DNA of 64,000 nucleotides from Paenibacillus planticolens (GTDB lineage Bacteria > Bacillota > Bacilli > Paenibacillales > NBRC-103111). The translations under genes were made by a program, and so were the position numbers. The notes beneath the pieces were generated by a model that ran no database searches, was not told where the DNA came from, and saw nothing but the letters and a program-made list of their open reading frames with translations. The stretch's first letter is position 1. The number at the start of each line of letters is the position of its first letter. The DNA lies in the NCBI RefSeq assembly GCF_013141725.1, contig NZ_WHNZ01000074.1:1-64000 (forward strand). The letters are read 5' to 3'. This document shows, piece by piece, positions 25,622 to 34,051 of this stretch.

Positions 25622-27322
25622 GTGGTTCCTATACGTGTGTTAATTGTGGATGATGAAGAATTAATTCGCAACGGCATTGCGAGGCTGGTCGAACAGGCTG
25701 GGATGTCTTTTCAGGTCATAGGCACCTGCTCCTCGGCCAAGGAAGCATTAATTTCCTTGGAAATAACGGAGATTGATTTCATTATCACCGATATACGAAT
25801 GCCCGAAATGGACGGATTGGAGCTTTTGACTGAGGTTAAGCGCATTCGTCCGCATGTGTTCAGTATGGTGATTAGCGGGTATGAGGAATTTGAATATGCC
25901 CGAAGCGCTTTAAAACTTGGTGCAAGCGATTACATTTTAAAGCCGATTGACCGAAAACAGTTTCGTGAGCAATTGCATAATATGATGGAGCTGGTAACTA
26001 CCTACCGAAGAAAGCAGTTTTTACAGCAAGATCTTGACGACAAGTCCCAGAAGTTGGTTGATTCTCAGCTCGGAAACTTTTTGAATTCTGTCCTATATGC
26101 AAGCAGACCTCCTCACAGACAGGAATGGCAAGGAATTCTTAATCCTTTATGCCGCTATCGACTTATTGCGACCTCAATTGACCGCGTCCAAAGAATAGAT
26201 TCGTATTCGATAAGGGATTATGAATTATTTGAATATGCCAGGAATGGAATTATTCGAGATATATGCGGTGAATTTGAAGGAAGCGCAGCGTCCGCTATCG
26301 CTCTGCACTCTTGGAACGGTTTAGACGGTTGGGGGTGGATCCTGGTCAACACTATTAAACAGGACGAGCAGGAGAGTGACATGGATACCGATGAAACCTC
26401 CTCTTCGGAAATAAATCTAATCTGCGAAGAGCTTACGGCGAAGCTTCAAGAGGCTTTTAGGCAATATATCCCTGTTTCTGTGAGTTTAGGTGTGAGCAAT
26501 GTACTGGAGGATATATCGACCATTGGACAGGCTGCAGCAGAAGCCAGAGCGTCGCTGCAGCGCAGACTGTTTGAAGGCGGCGGCAAATGTCATTGGCTTG
26601 AAAAGCAACCCAATGATAGTTCCGTACATTTGCAGGAATCCAAAAGTACAGCTTTGCGCCTGTCGGAGCTTGAAAGCAAGCTTTTTAGCGTGGTGCGCCT
26701 ATTTGATGAAGCCGTTATCCGAACTATCGTAGACGATTTATTTGCTGTTTGGAAGAAAAATGCTTTATTTTCAGGAGATTTGCCTGCCATTGTGCTTTCC
26801 TTGATGCTGCGGGCTACGATTTTAATTGATGAAATACGGCTGGAGGATCGCGATACGGGGAAACTCATGTCGACGAGTTATATCGAGAATACTTGGAGGA
26901 AAATGCAGGTATCTTCCGATGTGTTGGAGCTAAAGGAAGAATTGCTGCATTTTCTGCTGCTCATCGCCGGGAAGTTAAAAAGTTTACGTTTTCTAAGCGA
27001 AAGAGAACCTGTTGAAAAGGCGAAAGCCTACATCGAGCAGCACTTGGCTGATGAGTTAACGCTAAGCGTTGTCGCGGGTGAAATCTATTTGAACCCCTCT
27101 TATTTCAGCAATTTATTTAAGATCCAAACCGGAGAAAACTTCTTGAATTATGTAACTCGCATACGGATGGAAAAAGCGCGGGAGCTGTTGAAGGACAGAG
27201 TATTAAAATTAAATGAGATCGCCAATAAAGTCGGCTATCAAAATCCGAAATATTTTACCAAGCTATTTAAAGAGCACTTTGGAAGCACACCAACCGATTA
27301 CAGGGAAAACCAACTGAAATAA
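25622..27322 (+). CDS. YesN-type response regulator with AraC DNA-binding domain
   Basis: This regulator of about 566 residues has an N-terminal receiver domain with phosphoacceptor D57 in IITDIRMPEMDG. A middle region of unknown fold (about 130-450) precedes a C-terminal AraC pair of helix-turn-helices (EIYLNPSYFSNLFK and the final QNPKYFTKLFKEHFG). I prefer the GTG at 25622, because AGGAAGG lies 9 bases upstream; the ATG at 25613 abuts that site. It is the partner of HK1 and probably activates the ABC transporter operon that follows, perhaps also the secreted enzyme genes. The latter is inference. Confidence 0.92.
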   Translation: MVPIRVLIVDDEELIRNGIARLVEQAGMSFQVIGTCSSAKEALISLEITEIDFIITDIRMPEMDGLELLTEVKRIRPHVFSMVISGYEEFEYARSALKLGASDYILKPIDRKQFREQLHNMMELVTTYRRKQFLQQDLDDKSQKLVDSQLGNFLNSVLYASRPPHRQEWQGILNPLCRYRLIATSIDRVQRIDSYSIRDYELFEYARNGIIRDICGEFEGSAASAIALHSWNGLDGWGWILVNTIKQDEQESDMDTDETSSSEINLICEELTAKLQEAFRQYIPVSVSLGVSNVLEDISTIGQAAAEARASLQRRLFEGGGKCHWLEKQPNDSSVHLQESKSTALRLSELESKLFSVVRLFDEAVIRTIVDDLFAVWKKNALFSGDLPAIVLSLMLRATILIDEIRLEDRDTGKLMSTSYIENTWRKMQVSSDVLELKEELLHFLLLIAGKLKSLRFLSEREPVEKAKAYIEQHLADELTLSVVAGEIYLNPSYFSNLFKIQTGENFLNYVTRIRMEKARELLKDRVLKLNEIANKVGYQNPKYFTKLFKEHFGSTPTDYRENQLK

Positions 27323-27327
27323 CGATC

Positions 27328-27367
27328 GACCCGTCCTTGCACAAGTGTCATGAGGCGGGTCATTTTT
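27328..27367 (+). terminator. Terminator after the YesN regulator gene
   Basis: GACCCG and CGGGTC form the base of a hairpin that is followed by ATTTTTATT, six bases past the stop codon. The loop is long (about 22 bases). Confidence 0.65.
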
Positions 27368-27488
27368 ATTGAAGAGCCAAAGAATGTAACCGTAATCTAA
27401 AAAAAGGATATCTATATAAGCGCCTCCGCCTCTATTAAGATTAAGTTGTAAATAAGATGTGCTAGACACTAAAGGGAGGAAACGAAAA

Positions 27489-28544
27489 ATGTTGCAATCC
27501 AAAAAAATGCTCGGTACGGTTCTGTGTAGTTTTCTTGCTATGACAATCATTGCTGGATGTTCCAGCGGAGGGAGCTCTCCCGTAACGACGACCAATTCCC
27601 CTTCCGCTGACAACAAACCTGCTGCGACCACGACAGCCAAAAAGGAGTTCACGGTTGCTGTAGTCCCTAAGCTTGTAGGCATTCCTTACTTTAACTCCGC
27701 ACAAGCAGGAGCTGAACAAGCCGGGAAGGATCTGGGAATCAAAGTGATTTACACAGGCCCAACGCAAGCGGATGCCGCCCAACAGTCGACTTTTATCCAA
27801 GACTTGATTACGAAAAAGGTGGATGCCATCGCAGTTTCGGCCAACGATCCTACGGCGATTGCTCCGGTGCTCAAGAAAGCGCAAGCGGCAGGCATTAAAG
27901 TATTAACTTGGGATGCGGATGCGCAAGAAGATTCGCGGGATCTGTTCGTCAGTCAAACCAGCGATGAAGCGTTAGGCAGACATATTATGGATACGCTTGC
28001 GCAGCAAATGGGAGAAGAAGGCGAGTTTGCCATCATTACGGGGTCACTGACAGCCGGCAACTTGAATACTTGGATGGATTATATGAAAAAACAAGCGGCT
28101 GAAAAGTATCCGAAAATGAAGCTGGCCTCCGTCGTACCGTGCGATGACGACCAACAAAAAGCGCTGACACAAGCGCAAAATCTGATCTCTGCGTATCCGA
28201 ATCTGAAAGGAATCATCGGGAACAGCTCGGCTGCCGTTCCGGGCGCTGCCGAGGCTGTGAAAAAGGCGAACAAGAACGGTCAAATTAAAGTCGTTGGCTT
28301 GTCTACGCCGAACTTGATGAAACCATATTTGAAGGATAATTCCGCTCAAATGGCTACACTGTGGAGTCCGAAAAAACTTGGTTACTTAACCGTCGCTGCA
28401 GCCAAGGATATGCTGGATGGGAAAACGTTGACAGACGGACAAGACATTCCAAATGTAGGCAAAGTGTCGGTACAGGGGAAAGTTCTCATCATGGGACAAC
28501 CGACCGATTTCACCAAAGATAACGTGGACCAATACGACTTCTAA
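27489..28544 (+). CDS. Sugar ABC transporter substrate-binding lipoprotein (CUT2 type)
   Basis: This 351-residue lipoprotein has a lipobox IIAGC with the acylated cysteine at C24. A Ser/Thr/Pro-rich linker is followed by a type I periplasmic-binding-protein fold (Peripla_BP_4), seen as the VAVVPKLVGIPYFN start and the VDAIAVSANDPTAIAP segment. Family members bind pentoses, hexoses, rhamnose or AI-2. GGGAGG precedes the ATG at 27489. A hairpin separates it from the ATPase gene. Because the locus encodes rhamnosidase and fucosidase, a deoxyhexose or small oligosaccharide is a reasonable ligand, but the sequence does not prove it. Confidence 0.9.
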   Translation: MLQSKKMLGTVLCSFLAMTIIAGCSSGGSSPVTTTNSPSADNKPAATTTAKKEFTVAVVPKLVGIPYFNSAQAGAEQAGKDLGIKVIYTGPTQADAAQQSTFIQDLITKKVDAIAVSANDPTAIAPVLKKAQAAGIKVLTWDADAQEDSRDLFVSQTSDEALGRHIMDTLAQQMGEEGEFAIITGSLTAGNLNTWMDYMKKQAAEKYPKMKLASVVPCDDDQQKALTQAQNLISAYPNLKGIIGNSSAAVPGAAEAVKKANKNGQIKVVGLSTPNLMKPYLKDNSAQMATLWSPKKLGYLTVAAAKDMLDGKTLTDGQDIPNVGKVSVQGKVLIMGQPTDFTKDNVDQYDF

Positions 28545-28562
28545 GTTAACGTATTAGACAAG

Positions 28563-28592
28563 GAATCCCTAATCGTTAGAGGTTAGGGATTC
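28563..28592 (+). other. Intercistronic stem-loop between lipoprotein and ATPase genes
   Basis: GAATCCCTAA / TTAGGGATTC form a perfect 10-bp stem around a 10-base loop, with only a delayed T-rich tail (TGCCATTATTTT). Such hairpins often protect the binding-protein mRNA or cause partial termination, so that more lipoprotein than ATPase is made. Confidence 0.65.
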
Positions 28593-28624
28593 TGCCATTA
28601 TTTTGATAGAAAGGGGTGCCTAGT

Positions 28625-30163
28625 GTGACAAACTCATTATGGTTGGAGTTGGATGCGATCACCAAACAATATCCTGGGGTGAAAGCATTAGATCGCGTAT
28701 CGTTGCAAGTCAGAAAAGGGGAAGTTCACGCAATCGTCGGAGAGAACGGAGCGGGAAAATCCACGTTGATTAAAGTGCTGGCAGGGGTCATTCAACCGGA
28801 TCACGGCAAAATTAGAATTGAAGGCAAGGAAATCGCCATCCAAAGTCCAACGCAAGCTAGAAAGTTAGGTATCACTGTGATCTATCAAGATCTGAGCTTG
28901 TTTCCTAATTTAACCGTTGCGGAAAACATCGCTTTAGGCGAAAGCGACGATGGGAGCACATCCATTATCTCTTGGAAGAAAATGCATGCAACGGCACAAA
29001 CCGCTTTGGACCGCTTAGGCATAAAACTTGATCTGAATGCCAAGCTGTCGGAATTATCCGTAGGCAAACAGCAGTTGATTGCGATAGCGCGGGCCTTGGT
29101 CAGCGATTGCAAGCTGTTGATTATGGATGAACCGACCTCCTCTCTGTCTCGAATGGAAGTCGGCTATTTATTTCAGGCAGCGATGGAATTAAAGCGTGAT
29201 GGCATTGCGATCTTATTTATCGGTCATAAATTCGATGAAATCTATAGACTCTGTGACACGGCTACGGTGCTAAGGGACGGACAATATATCACATCAGGCT
29301 CGCTGAGTGAGTTCACGCAGGAGGCTCTTGTGGAATTCATGGTCGGCCGCAAATTAACGAATTTATATGCCAAAATGCCCGTTCACATCGGAGAAGATTT
29401 GCTGCATGTTAATCATTTGAGCAAAGCGGGGCAATTCGAGAATATTAGCTTTACGGTAAAGGCTGGGGAAGTTGTCGGCATTACAGGCTTAGTGGGTGCG
29501 GGAAGAAGCGAATTGGCCGAATCGATATTCGGTTTGAATCCCCCGGATCAAGGAACGGTATCCATGAAAGGCACGCGCATTGATCTGAAGTCGGTGAGCG
29601 CATGCATCCAGTCGGGATTGGCTTTAGTGCCGGAAAGCAGACAAATTCAAGGTTTAGCGATGAAATTGTCCATGGCGCACAACACGACGCTTAGTATAAT
29701 GCGAAGGATTGCCCGCTTTAGATGGCTGCTGCAGCCCAAAGAGGAGCGTTCTATTACGGAAAACTATATTCAAAAATTATCGATTCGGCCCCCCTTCCCA
29801 CACATTCAAGTCGCTAAGCTAAGCGGAGGGAACCAACAAAAAGTCGTCCTTGCCAAATGGATTGCGACCAATCCGTCGGTTCTTATTCTGGATGAGCCCA
29901 CCAATGGCGTTGATATCGGAGCGAAAGCTGAAATATATAAAGCAGTCAATGAAATGGTGCAAAATGGTATGGGGGTGATTCTGATTTCCTCGGAATTGCC
30001 CGAGATTCTCTCTATGAGCGATCGGATTCTGGTCATGTGCGAAGGGAGGCTTGCCGGCGAGTTGGACGCTAACCAAGCTACGCAAGCTGCCGTCATGAAG
30101 CTTGCCGTGCCGGGAATCAGCAGAGGAGAACAAGGGGCTAAAGATGAGGTGACAGCAGGATGA
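28625..30163 (+). CDS. CUT2 sugar ABC transporter ATP-binding protein (two NBDs, RbsA-like)
   Basis: This 512-residue ATPase has two fused nucleotide-binding domains, as in RbsA and RhaT-type transporters. NBD1 has Walker A GENGAGKS (about 39-46), signature LSVGKQQ and Walker B LLIMDEPT. NBD2 has the degenerate Walker A GLVGAGRS, signature LSGGNQQ and Walker B VLILDEPT; the degeneracy is normal for the family. I chose the GTG at 28625 because AAAGGGG lies 8 bases upstream, though a GTG at 28616 is in frame. Its stop overlaps the permease start by four bases (ATGA), which indicates translational coupling. Confidence 0.93.
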   Translation: MTNSLWLELDAITKQYPGVKALDRVSLQVRKGEVHAIVGENGAGKSTLIKVLAGVIQPDHGKIRIEGKEIAIQSPTQARKLGITVIYQDLSLFPNLTVAENIALGESDDGSTSIISWKKMHATAQTALDRLGIKLDLNAKLSELSVGKQQLIAIARALVSDCKLLIMDEPTSSLSRMEVGYLFQAAMELKRDGIAILFIGHKFDEIYRLCDTATVLRDGQYITSGSLSEFTQEALVEFMVGRKLTNLYAKMPVHIGEDLLHVNHLSKAGQFENISFTVKAGEVVGITGLVGAGRSELAESIFGLNPPDQGTVSMKGTRIDLKSVSACIQSGLALVPESRQIQGLAMKLSMAHNTTLSIMRRIARFRWLLQPKEERSITENYIQKLSIRPPFPHIQVAKLSGGNQQKVVLAKWIATNPSVLILDEPTNGVDIGAKAEIYKAVNEMVQNGMGVILISSELPEILSMSDRILVMCEGRLAGELDANQATQAAVMKLAVPGISRGEQGAKDEVTAG

Positions 30164-31116
30164 AGCGATTGCTTACGAGTAGAGAATTCGGAGTTGCACT
30201 ACTGCTGATTCTAGTCACACTCATTATGACGATGATCACGCCGAATTTTTTGACCTCCAGTAATATCACGAATATCCTGATCACGAATTCCGTTCTCGGC
30301 ATTATGGCCGTAGGGATGACGATCGTCATTCTAACAGGAGGGATCGACGTTTCCGTCGCCGCCATCTTAGCCGTGTCATCTGTCATTGTAGCCAAATATG
30401 TCATCTCGACGGGAGCTAACGTGTATGTTGCATTTCTACTTGGTGCAGCTTGCGGGCTCGCTCTGGGCTTGCTGAATTCCTTATTTATTGTTTACGGGAA
30501 AATCCCCGCAATCATCGTCACGTTAGGAACGATGGGGATCTTCCGCGGATCTATTCTGCAAGTTACGAATGGAGAATGGATTGTCGGCTTCCCGGCATGG
30601 TACAGCAATATCAATGCGCAGAAGGTTTTGGGATTGCCGCTGTCTTTTCTTATTTTCTTAGGAATTGCCTTCATCAGCGGATTGCTGTTGCGATACACGA
30701 GAATCGGCAGGCAAGTTTATGCCTTTGGCGGAAATGAGGAATCCGCCGTTCGGATCGGTATTCGCGTCAAAAGATTGCAAATTTTTGTGTATATGTATAT
30801 GGGGCTTGTCTGTGGAGTTGCCTCTGTCGTTTATGGGGCCATACAAGGCAGTGTTCAGCCTAATGCGGCAGTTGGATTTGAGTTAAGCATCATCGCAGCG
30901 GTAGTCGTTGGGGGCGTTAACATTATGGGAGGAAGCGGCTCGGTGCTTGGAACTGTACTAGGCGTACTGTTCCTTGGATTGATCAATAACGCGCTGGTAT
31001 TGGCTCATGTTGAAACGTATTGGCAGAATGTTGTTGTAGGCCTGGTCATATTGTTGGCCATTTCGGTAGATGTGCTTAACCGCAAAATGAAATCGATGAG
31101 GAGGGCCAGGGCATGA
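30160..31116 (+). CDS. CUT2 sugar ABC transporter permease 1 (RbsC-like)
   Basis: This 318-residue inner membrane protein has about 8-10 hydrophobic segments and the BPD_transp_2 fold. The family motif around GMTIVILTGGIDVSV and the conserved VVGGVNIMGG loop are visible. It overlaps both neighbours by four bases. With the second permease it probably forms a heterodimeric channel, as in RhaP/RhaQ or YtfT/YjfF systems. The substrate is not determined. Confidence 0.92.
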   Translation: MKRLLTSREFGVALLLILVTLIMTMITPNFLTSSNITNILITNSVLGIMAVGMTIVILTGGIDVSVAAILAVSSVIVAKYVISTGANVYVAFLLGAACGLALGLLNSLFIVYGKIPAIIVTLGTMGIFRGSILQVTNGEWIVGFPAWYSNINAQKVLGLPLSFLIFLGIAFISGLLLRYTRIGRQVYAFGGNEESAVRIGIRVKRLQIFVYMYMGLVCGVASVVYGAIQGSVQPNAAVGFELSIIAAVVVGGVNIMGGSGSVLGTVLGVLFLGLINNALVLAHVETYWQNVVVGLVILLAISVDVLNRKMKSMRRARA

Positions 31117-32096
31117 AGCAAATGAACTGGTTTACGAATGAAATGCTGCTTTTCTTCCTGCTGCTTGCTCTTCTTGTCTATATGGGTTTGCAAAGCGATG
31201 TGTTTCTGACCGTGGACAATTTATTGTCGGTGACGGTGCAGCTGGCCGAATTGGGGATATTGTCATTAGGGATGACACTGATTATTCTAACGGCAGGGAT
31301 TGATCTGTCATTAGGGAGTCTAGTCGGACTTCTCGCTGTAGTTACCGGTTATTTTCTCAATAAAGGCCTGCCGGTTATCGTCGTTATTCCGCTTGTACTC
31401 GTGGCAGCGGTATGCTGCGGATTATTTAACGGATTTTTTGTAGCAAAATTAAAAATCTCGCCGATCCTGGTTACGCTAGCCACGATGACGTTCTTCAACG
31501 GTATTGCGCTCGTTTTGAGTAAAGGCAAGGCATTTTCCGGATTTTCGGAATCTTTTTATATATGGGGACAAGGAACGGTGGTTGGAATTCCTGTACAGTC
31601 CATCATTTTGATTGTATTAATTCTCATAATGGGGTTCATCATGGCATACACACCCTGGGGACGATCCGTTTATGCGATTGGGAGCAGCGAGAAGTCGGCT
31701 AAATTCTCCGGTATCCCGGTAACCAAAGTGTTAATAGGGGTCTATGTGATAGCGGCCGTACTGGCTGGAATCGTAGCGATTATTATGACATCCCGGGTTG
31801 CCACGGCACGAGCCGATATGGGATCTATATATTTGATGCAGAGCATATCCGCCGTTGTGCTTGGCGGGACCGTACTTTCCGGAGGCAAAGGGAAAATGAT
31901 CGGAACGATTCTGGGATGCTGCATTTTTGCGATTCTATCCAACGGCTTGAATCTTATGAATGTGGCTCCATTTATTAAAGATGTGATTCAAGGCAGCATT
32001 CTGATCCTCGTTTTATTAATTCAGCATGCAATGGGTTTTCGTAAGTTCGCATCCATGGGTAAATGGATTAAGCCATCCGTTAGCAAAGGCGCTTAA
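31113..32096 (+). CDS. CUT2 sugar ABC transporter permease 2 (RbsC-like)
   Basis: This 327-residue polytopic membrane protein is homologous to permease 1, with GMTLIILTAGIDLSLGS and VVLGGTVLSGGKG. It starts inside the stop of permease 1 (ATGA). Paired, non-identical permeases are typical of several rhamnose, galactofuranose and AI-2 transporters. It completes the transporter operon. The second YesM kinase begins 45 bases later with no terminator between, so it may be co-transcribed. Confidence 0.92.
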   Translation: MKQMNWFTNEMLLFFLLLALLVYMGLQSDVFLTVDNLLSVTVQLAELGILSLGMTLIILTAGIDLSLGSLVGLLAVVTGYFLNKGLPVIVVIPLVLVAAVCCGLFNGFFVAKLKISPILVTLATMTFFNGIALVLSKGKAFSGFSESFYIWGQGTVVGIPVQSIILIVLILIMGFIMAYTPWGRSVYAIGSSEKSAKFSGIPVTKVLIGVYVIAAVLAGIVAIIMTSRVATARADMGSIYLMQSISAVVLGGTVLSGGKGKMIGTILGCCIFAILSNGLNLMNVAPFIKDVIQGSILILVLLIQHAMGFRKFASMGKWIKPSVSKGA

Positions 32097-32141
32097 AAGT
32101 TCCCTTATCAAAGTCTCACTCGGAAGCAGGTGGAAGGTTGG

Positions 32142-33902
32142 ATGAAGAAGATGACGATAAAATTTCGCACGAAATTATTTATCACCTATCTGACTCTCGT
32201 ATCCTTCCCTCTTTTGTTCTTGGGGTATTTTTCTTATCAACAGTATGTCGAGTCGATCGAAAAAAATGTAGGCGGATATGTGCCTGCGCTTTTAACGCAG
32301 TCCAATTTCAATATGGATAAGTATATGTCGGAGCTGTACGCAGCGCCTGACGTTATCGCCAGATCGAATGAAGTCATGGCTATATTACGGAAGAAACAGT
32401 CGGGCTCCACTTCATCCAGCGAACAAGATGCTTTTTTTGTGCAATCGTATCTGGCAAACAACATCGTCAACGGCAGGCATCAAGATGTCATCGCTGTTTT
32501 CGTGCAATCGGGCAAACGCGTATTTTCAAGCTCGCGACTTAGTTATGTGGGGAGTGCTTTTTTACAAGAAAAAAATCCATTTCAACAAGAAATGGATCTT
32601 CAAGGCAAGCCATGGTTTCTACCTCCGGGTCAGCAAAAGCTGGTTTTTCAAGATAATCCGAACTACATTTCGATTTATAAACAAATTTACGATGCGGATA
32701 ACATGAATCCGCTTTGTACGGTGCTGCTCATTGTCAATCTAAGCGAGATTTCCAAAATATGCGATCAGATTCCGTTTTCAACCAACGGCATGCTGTTTAT
32801 TACAAACAAGTTGGGCCAAATCGTCTATCATAACGATAAAAATTTAATTGGAAAAAGCACATGGGAGTCCTCCGCTTTGCCCCTAGAGAACGGTACGGTT
32901 GTGAGGGAAGTCAATCATACGCGAATGCTCGTCAGCGCTAATCATTCCAATTATACGGATTGGACCTTGGTCACGATTAATCCCATAAAGGAATTAACCA
33001 AAGAAACCATCTGGATCCGCAATGTGACGATAGCCGTTTTTTCCATTTGTTTGATCGTCGTCGTGATCGTTTCCGCCTTTGTCTCCCAAACGGTGACAAG
33101 TCCCATTCGAACGCTGCAGCGGCTCATGCGGAAAGTAGAGAAGGGGAATTTCGATGTTTCTTTCCCGATCCATCAAAAAGATGAAATCGGGGAGCTCGGA
33201 TACAGCTTTAATCATATGGTTCAGCGCATTCAAGAGCTGGTTCAAAAGGTGTATCAGGTAGAAATCCGCCAAAGGGAAGCGGAATTAGCAGCCTTACAAA
33301 ATCAAATCTCCCCGCACTTTCTCTACAATACGCTGGAATCTATCCAAATGGTTATTGAAGGAGAGGATCAGGAAAAGGCGACAAGCATGATTTCCGCTTT
33401 AAGCAGAATGCTCCGGTTTGCTGCAAAGAGAGGGGATATCGTACAGATTGGAGATGAGATTAAGCATGTATCCGATTATCTCTATATCCAGCAATTGCGG
33501 TATGGAAGCAGATGTTCATACGATATTGACGTTAGCCCCGGAATGGAACTGTATTATGCACCTAAATTTACGCTGCAGCCTCTTGTCGAAAATTCGATCC
33601 GGCATGTTGTTGAGAAAAGCAACGCGCCTACGGACATACGCATTGAGATTACAGGTGTCGATTTAGGCGTACAAATGATCATTTCAGACAATGGTGCCGG
33701 CATTCCTGAGGAGTCGTTGCAGATACTTCGAGAAAGACTTGCGGATACGTCGCAAGCACATTCGAATGGAGGCATTGGATTAATCAATGTGCATAGTCGT
33801 ATCCGCTTCATGTATGGATCTGATTATGGGATTCAAATTGAGAGTTTAATAGGGAAGGGTACGAAGATCTATGTACTTATCCCCTATCTCCTTTTTCCAT
33901 AG
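32142..33902 (+). CDS. YesM-type sensor histidine kinase (HK2), paralogue of HK1
   Basis: This 586-residue kinase has the same domain order as HK1: membrane segment, extracellular sensor, membrane segment (near 290-318), HAMP, His_kinase with H392 in ISPHFLYNTLE, and HATPase (LVENSIRHV, DNGAGI, GIGLINV). The ATG at 32142 follows GGAAGG and aligns with the start of HK1; a GTG at 32130 is a less likely alternative. Extracellular segments such as QSYLANNIVNG and SAFLQEKNPFQQEMDLQG are shared with HK1, so both probably recognise related ligands. No response regulator follows; it may signal to the regulator at 25622. The following 149 bases hold only an AT-rich leader with TATAAT at 33982-33987. 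Confidence 0.92.
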   Translation: MKKMTIKFRTKLFITYLTLVSFPLLFLGYFSYQQYVESIEKNVGGYVPALLTQSNFNMDKYMSELYAAPDVIARSNEVMAILRKKQSGSTSSSEQDAFFVQSYLANNIVNGRHQDVIAVFVQSGKRVFSSSRLSYVGSAFLQEKNPFQQEMDLQGKPWFLPPGQQKLVFQDNPNYISIYKQIYDADNMNPLCTVLLIVNLSEISKICDQIPFSTNGMLFITNKLGQIVYHNDKNLIGKSTWESSALPLENGTVVREVNHTRMLVSANHSNYTDWTLVTINPIKELTKETIWIRNVTIAVFSICLIVVVIVSAFVSQTVTSPIRTLQRLMRKVEKGNFDVSFPIHQKDEIGELGYSFNHMVQRIQELVQKVYQVEIRQREAELAALQNQISPHFLYNTLESIQMVIEGEDQEKATSMISALSRMLRFAAKRGDIVQIGDEIKHVSDYLYIQQLRYGSRCSYDIDVSPGMELYYAPKFTLQPLVENSIRHVVEKSNAPTDIRIEITGVDLGVQMIISDNGAGIPEESLQILRERLADTSQAHSNGGIGLINVHSRIRFMYGSDYGIQIESLIGKGTKIYVLIPYLLFP

Positions 33903-34051
33903 ATTCACCTAGGATCAAGAGATAAAGAATATACACCCATTCCAAAGATTGGATGCCTATTCAGTGGGAAAACCATTACTTTATAATAAATACAAGATGT
34001 CGAAGAGGCATTCGAAAGGAAGAAAATTGAATGACGGAGGTAAAAATAATC

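Noticed and set aside
27489..32096. AI-2 (Lsr) uptake system
   Set aside because: The two-permease CUT2 layout is similar, but no lsrK, lsrF, lsrG or lsrR homologue is near, and the enzymes around point to sugar uptake.
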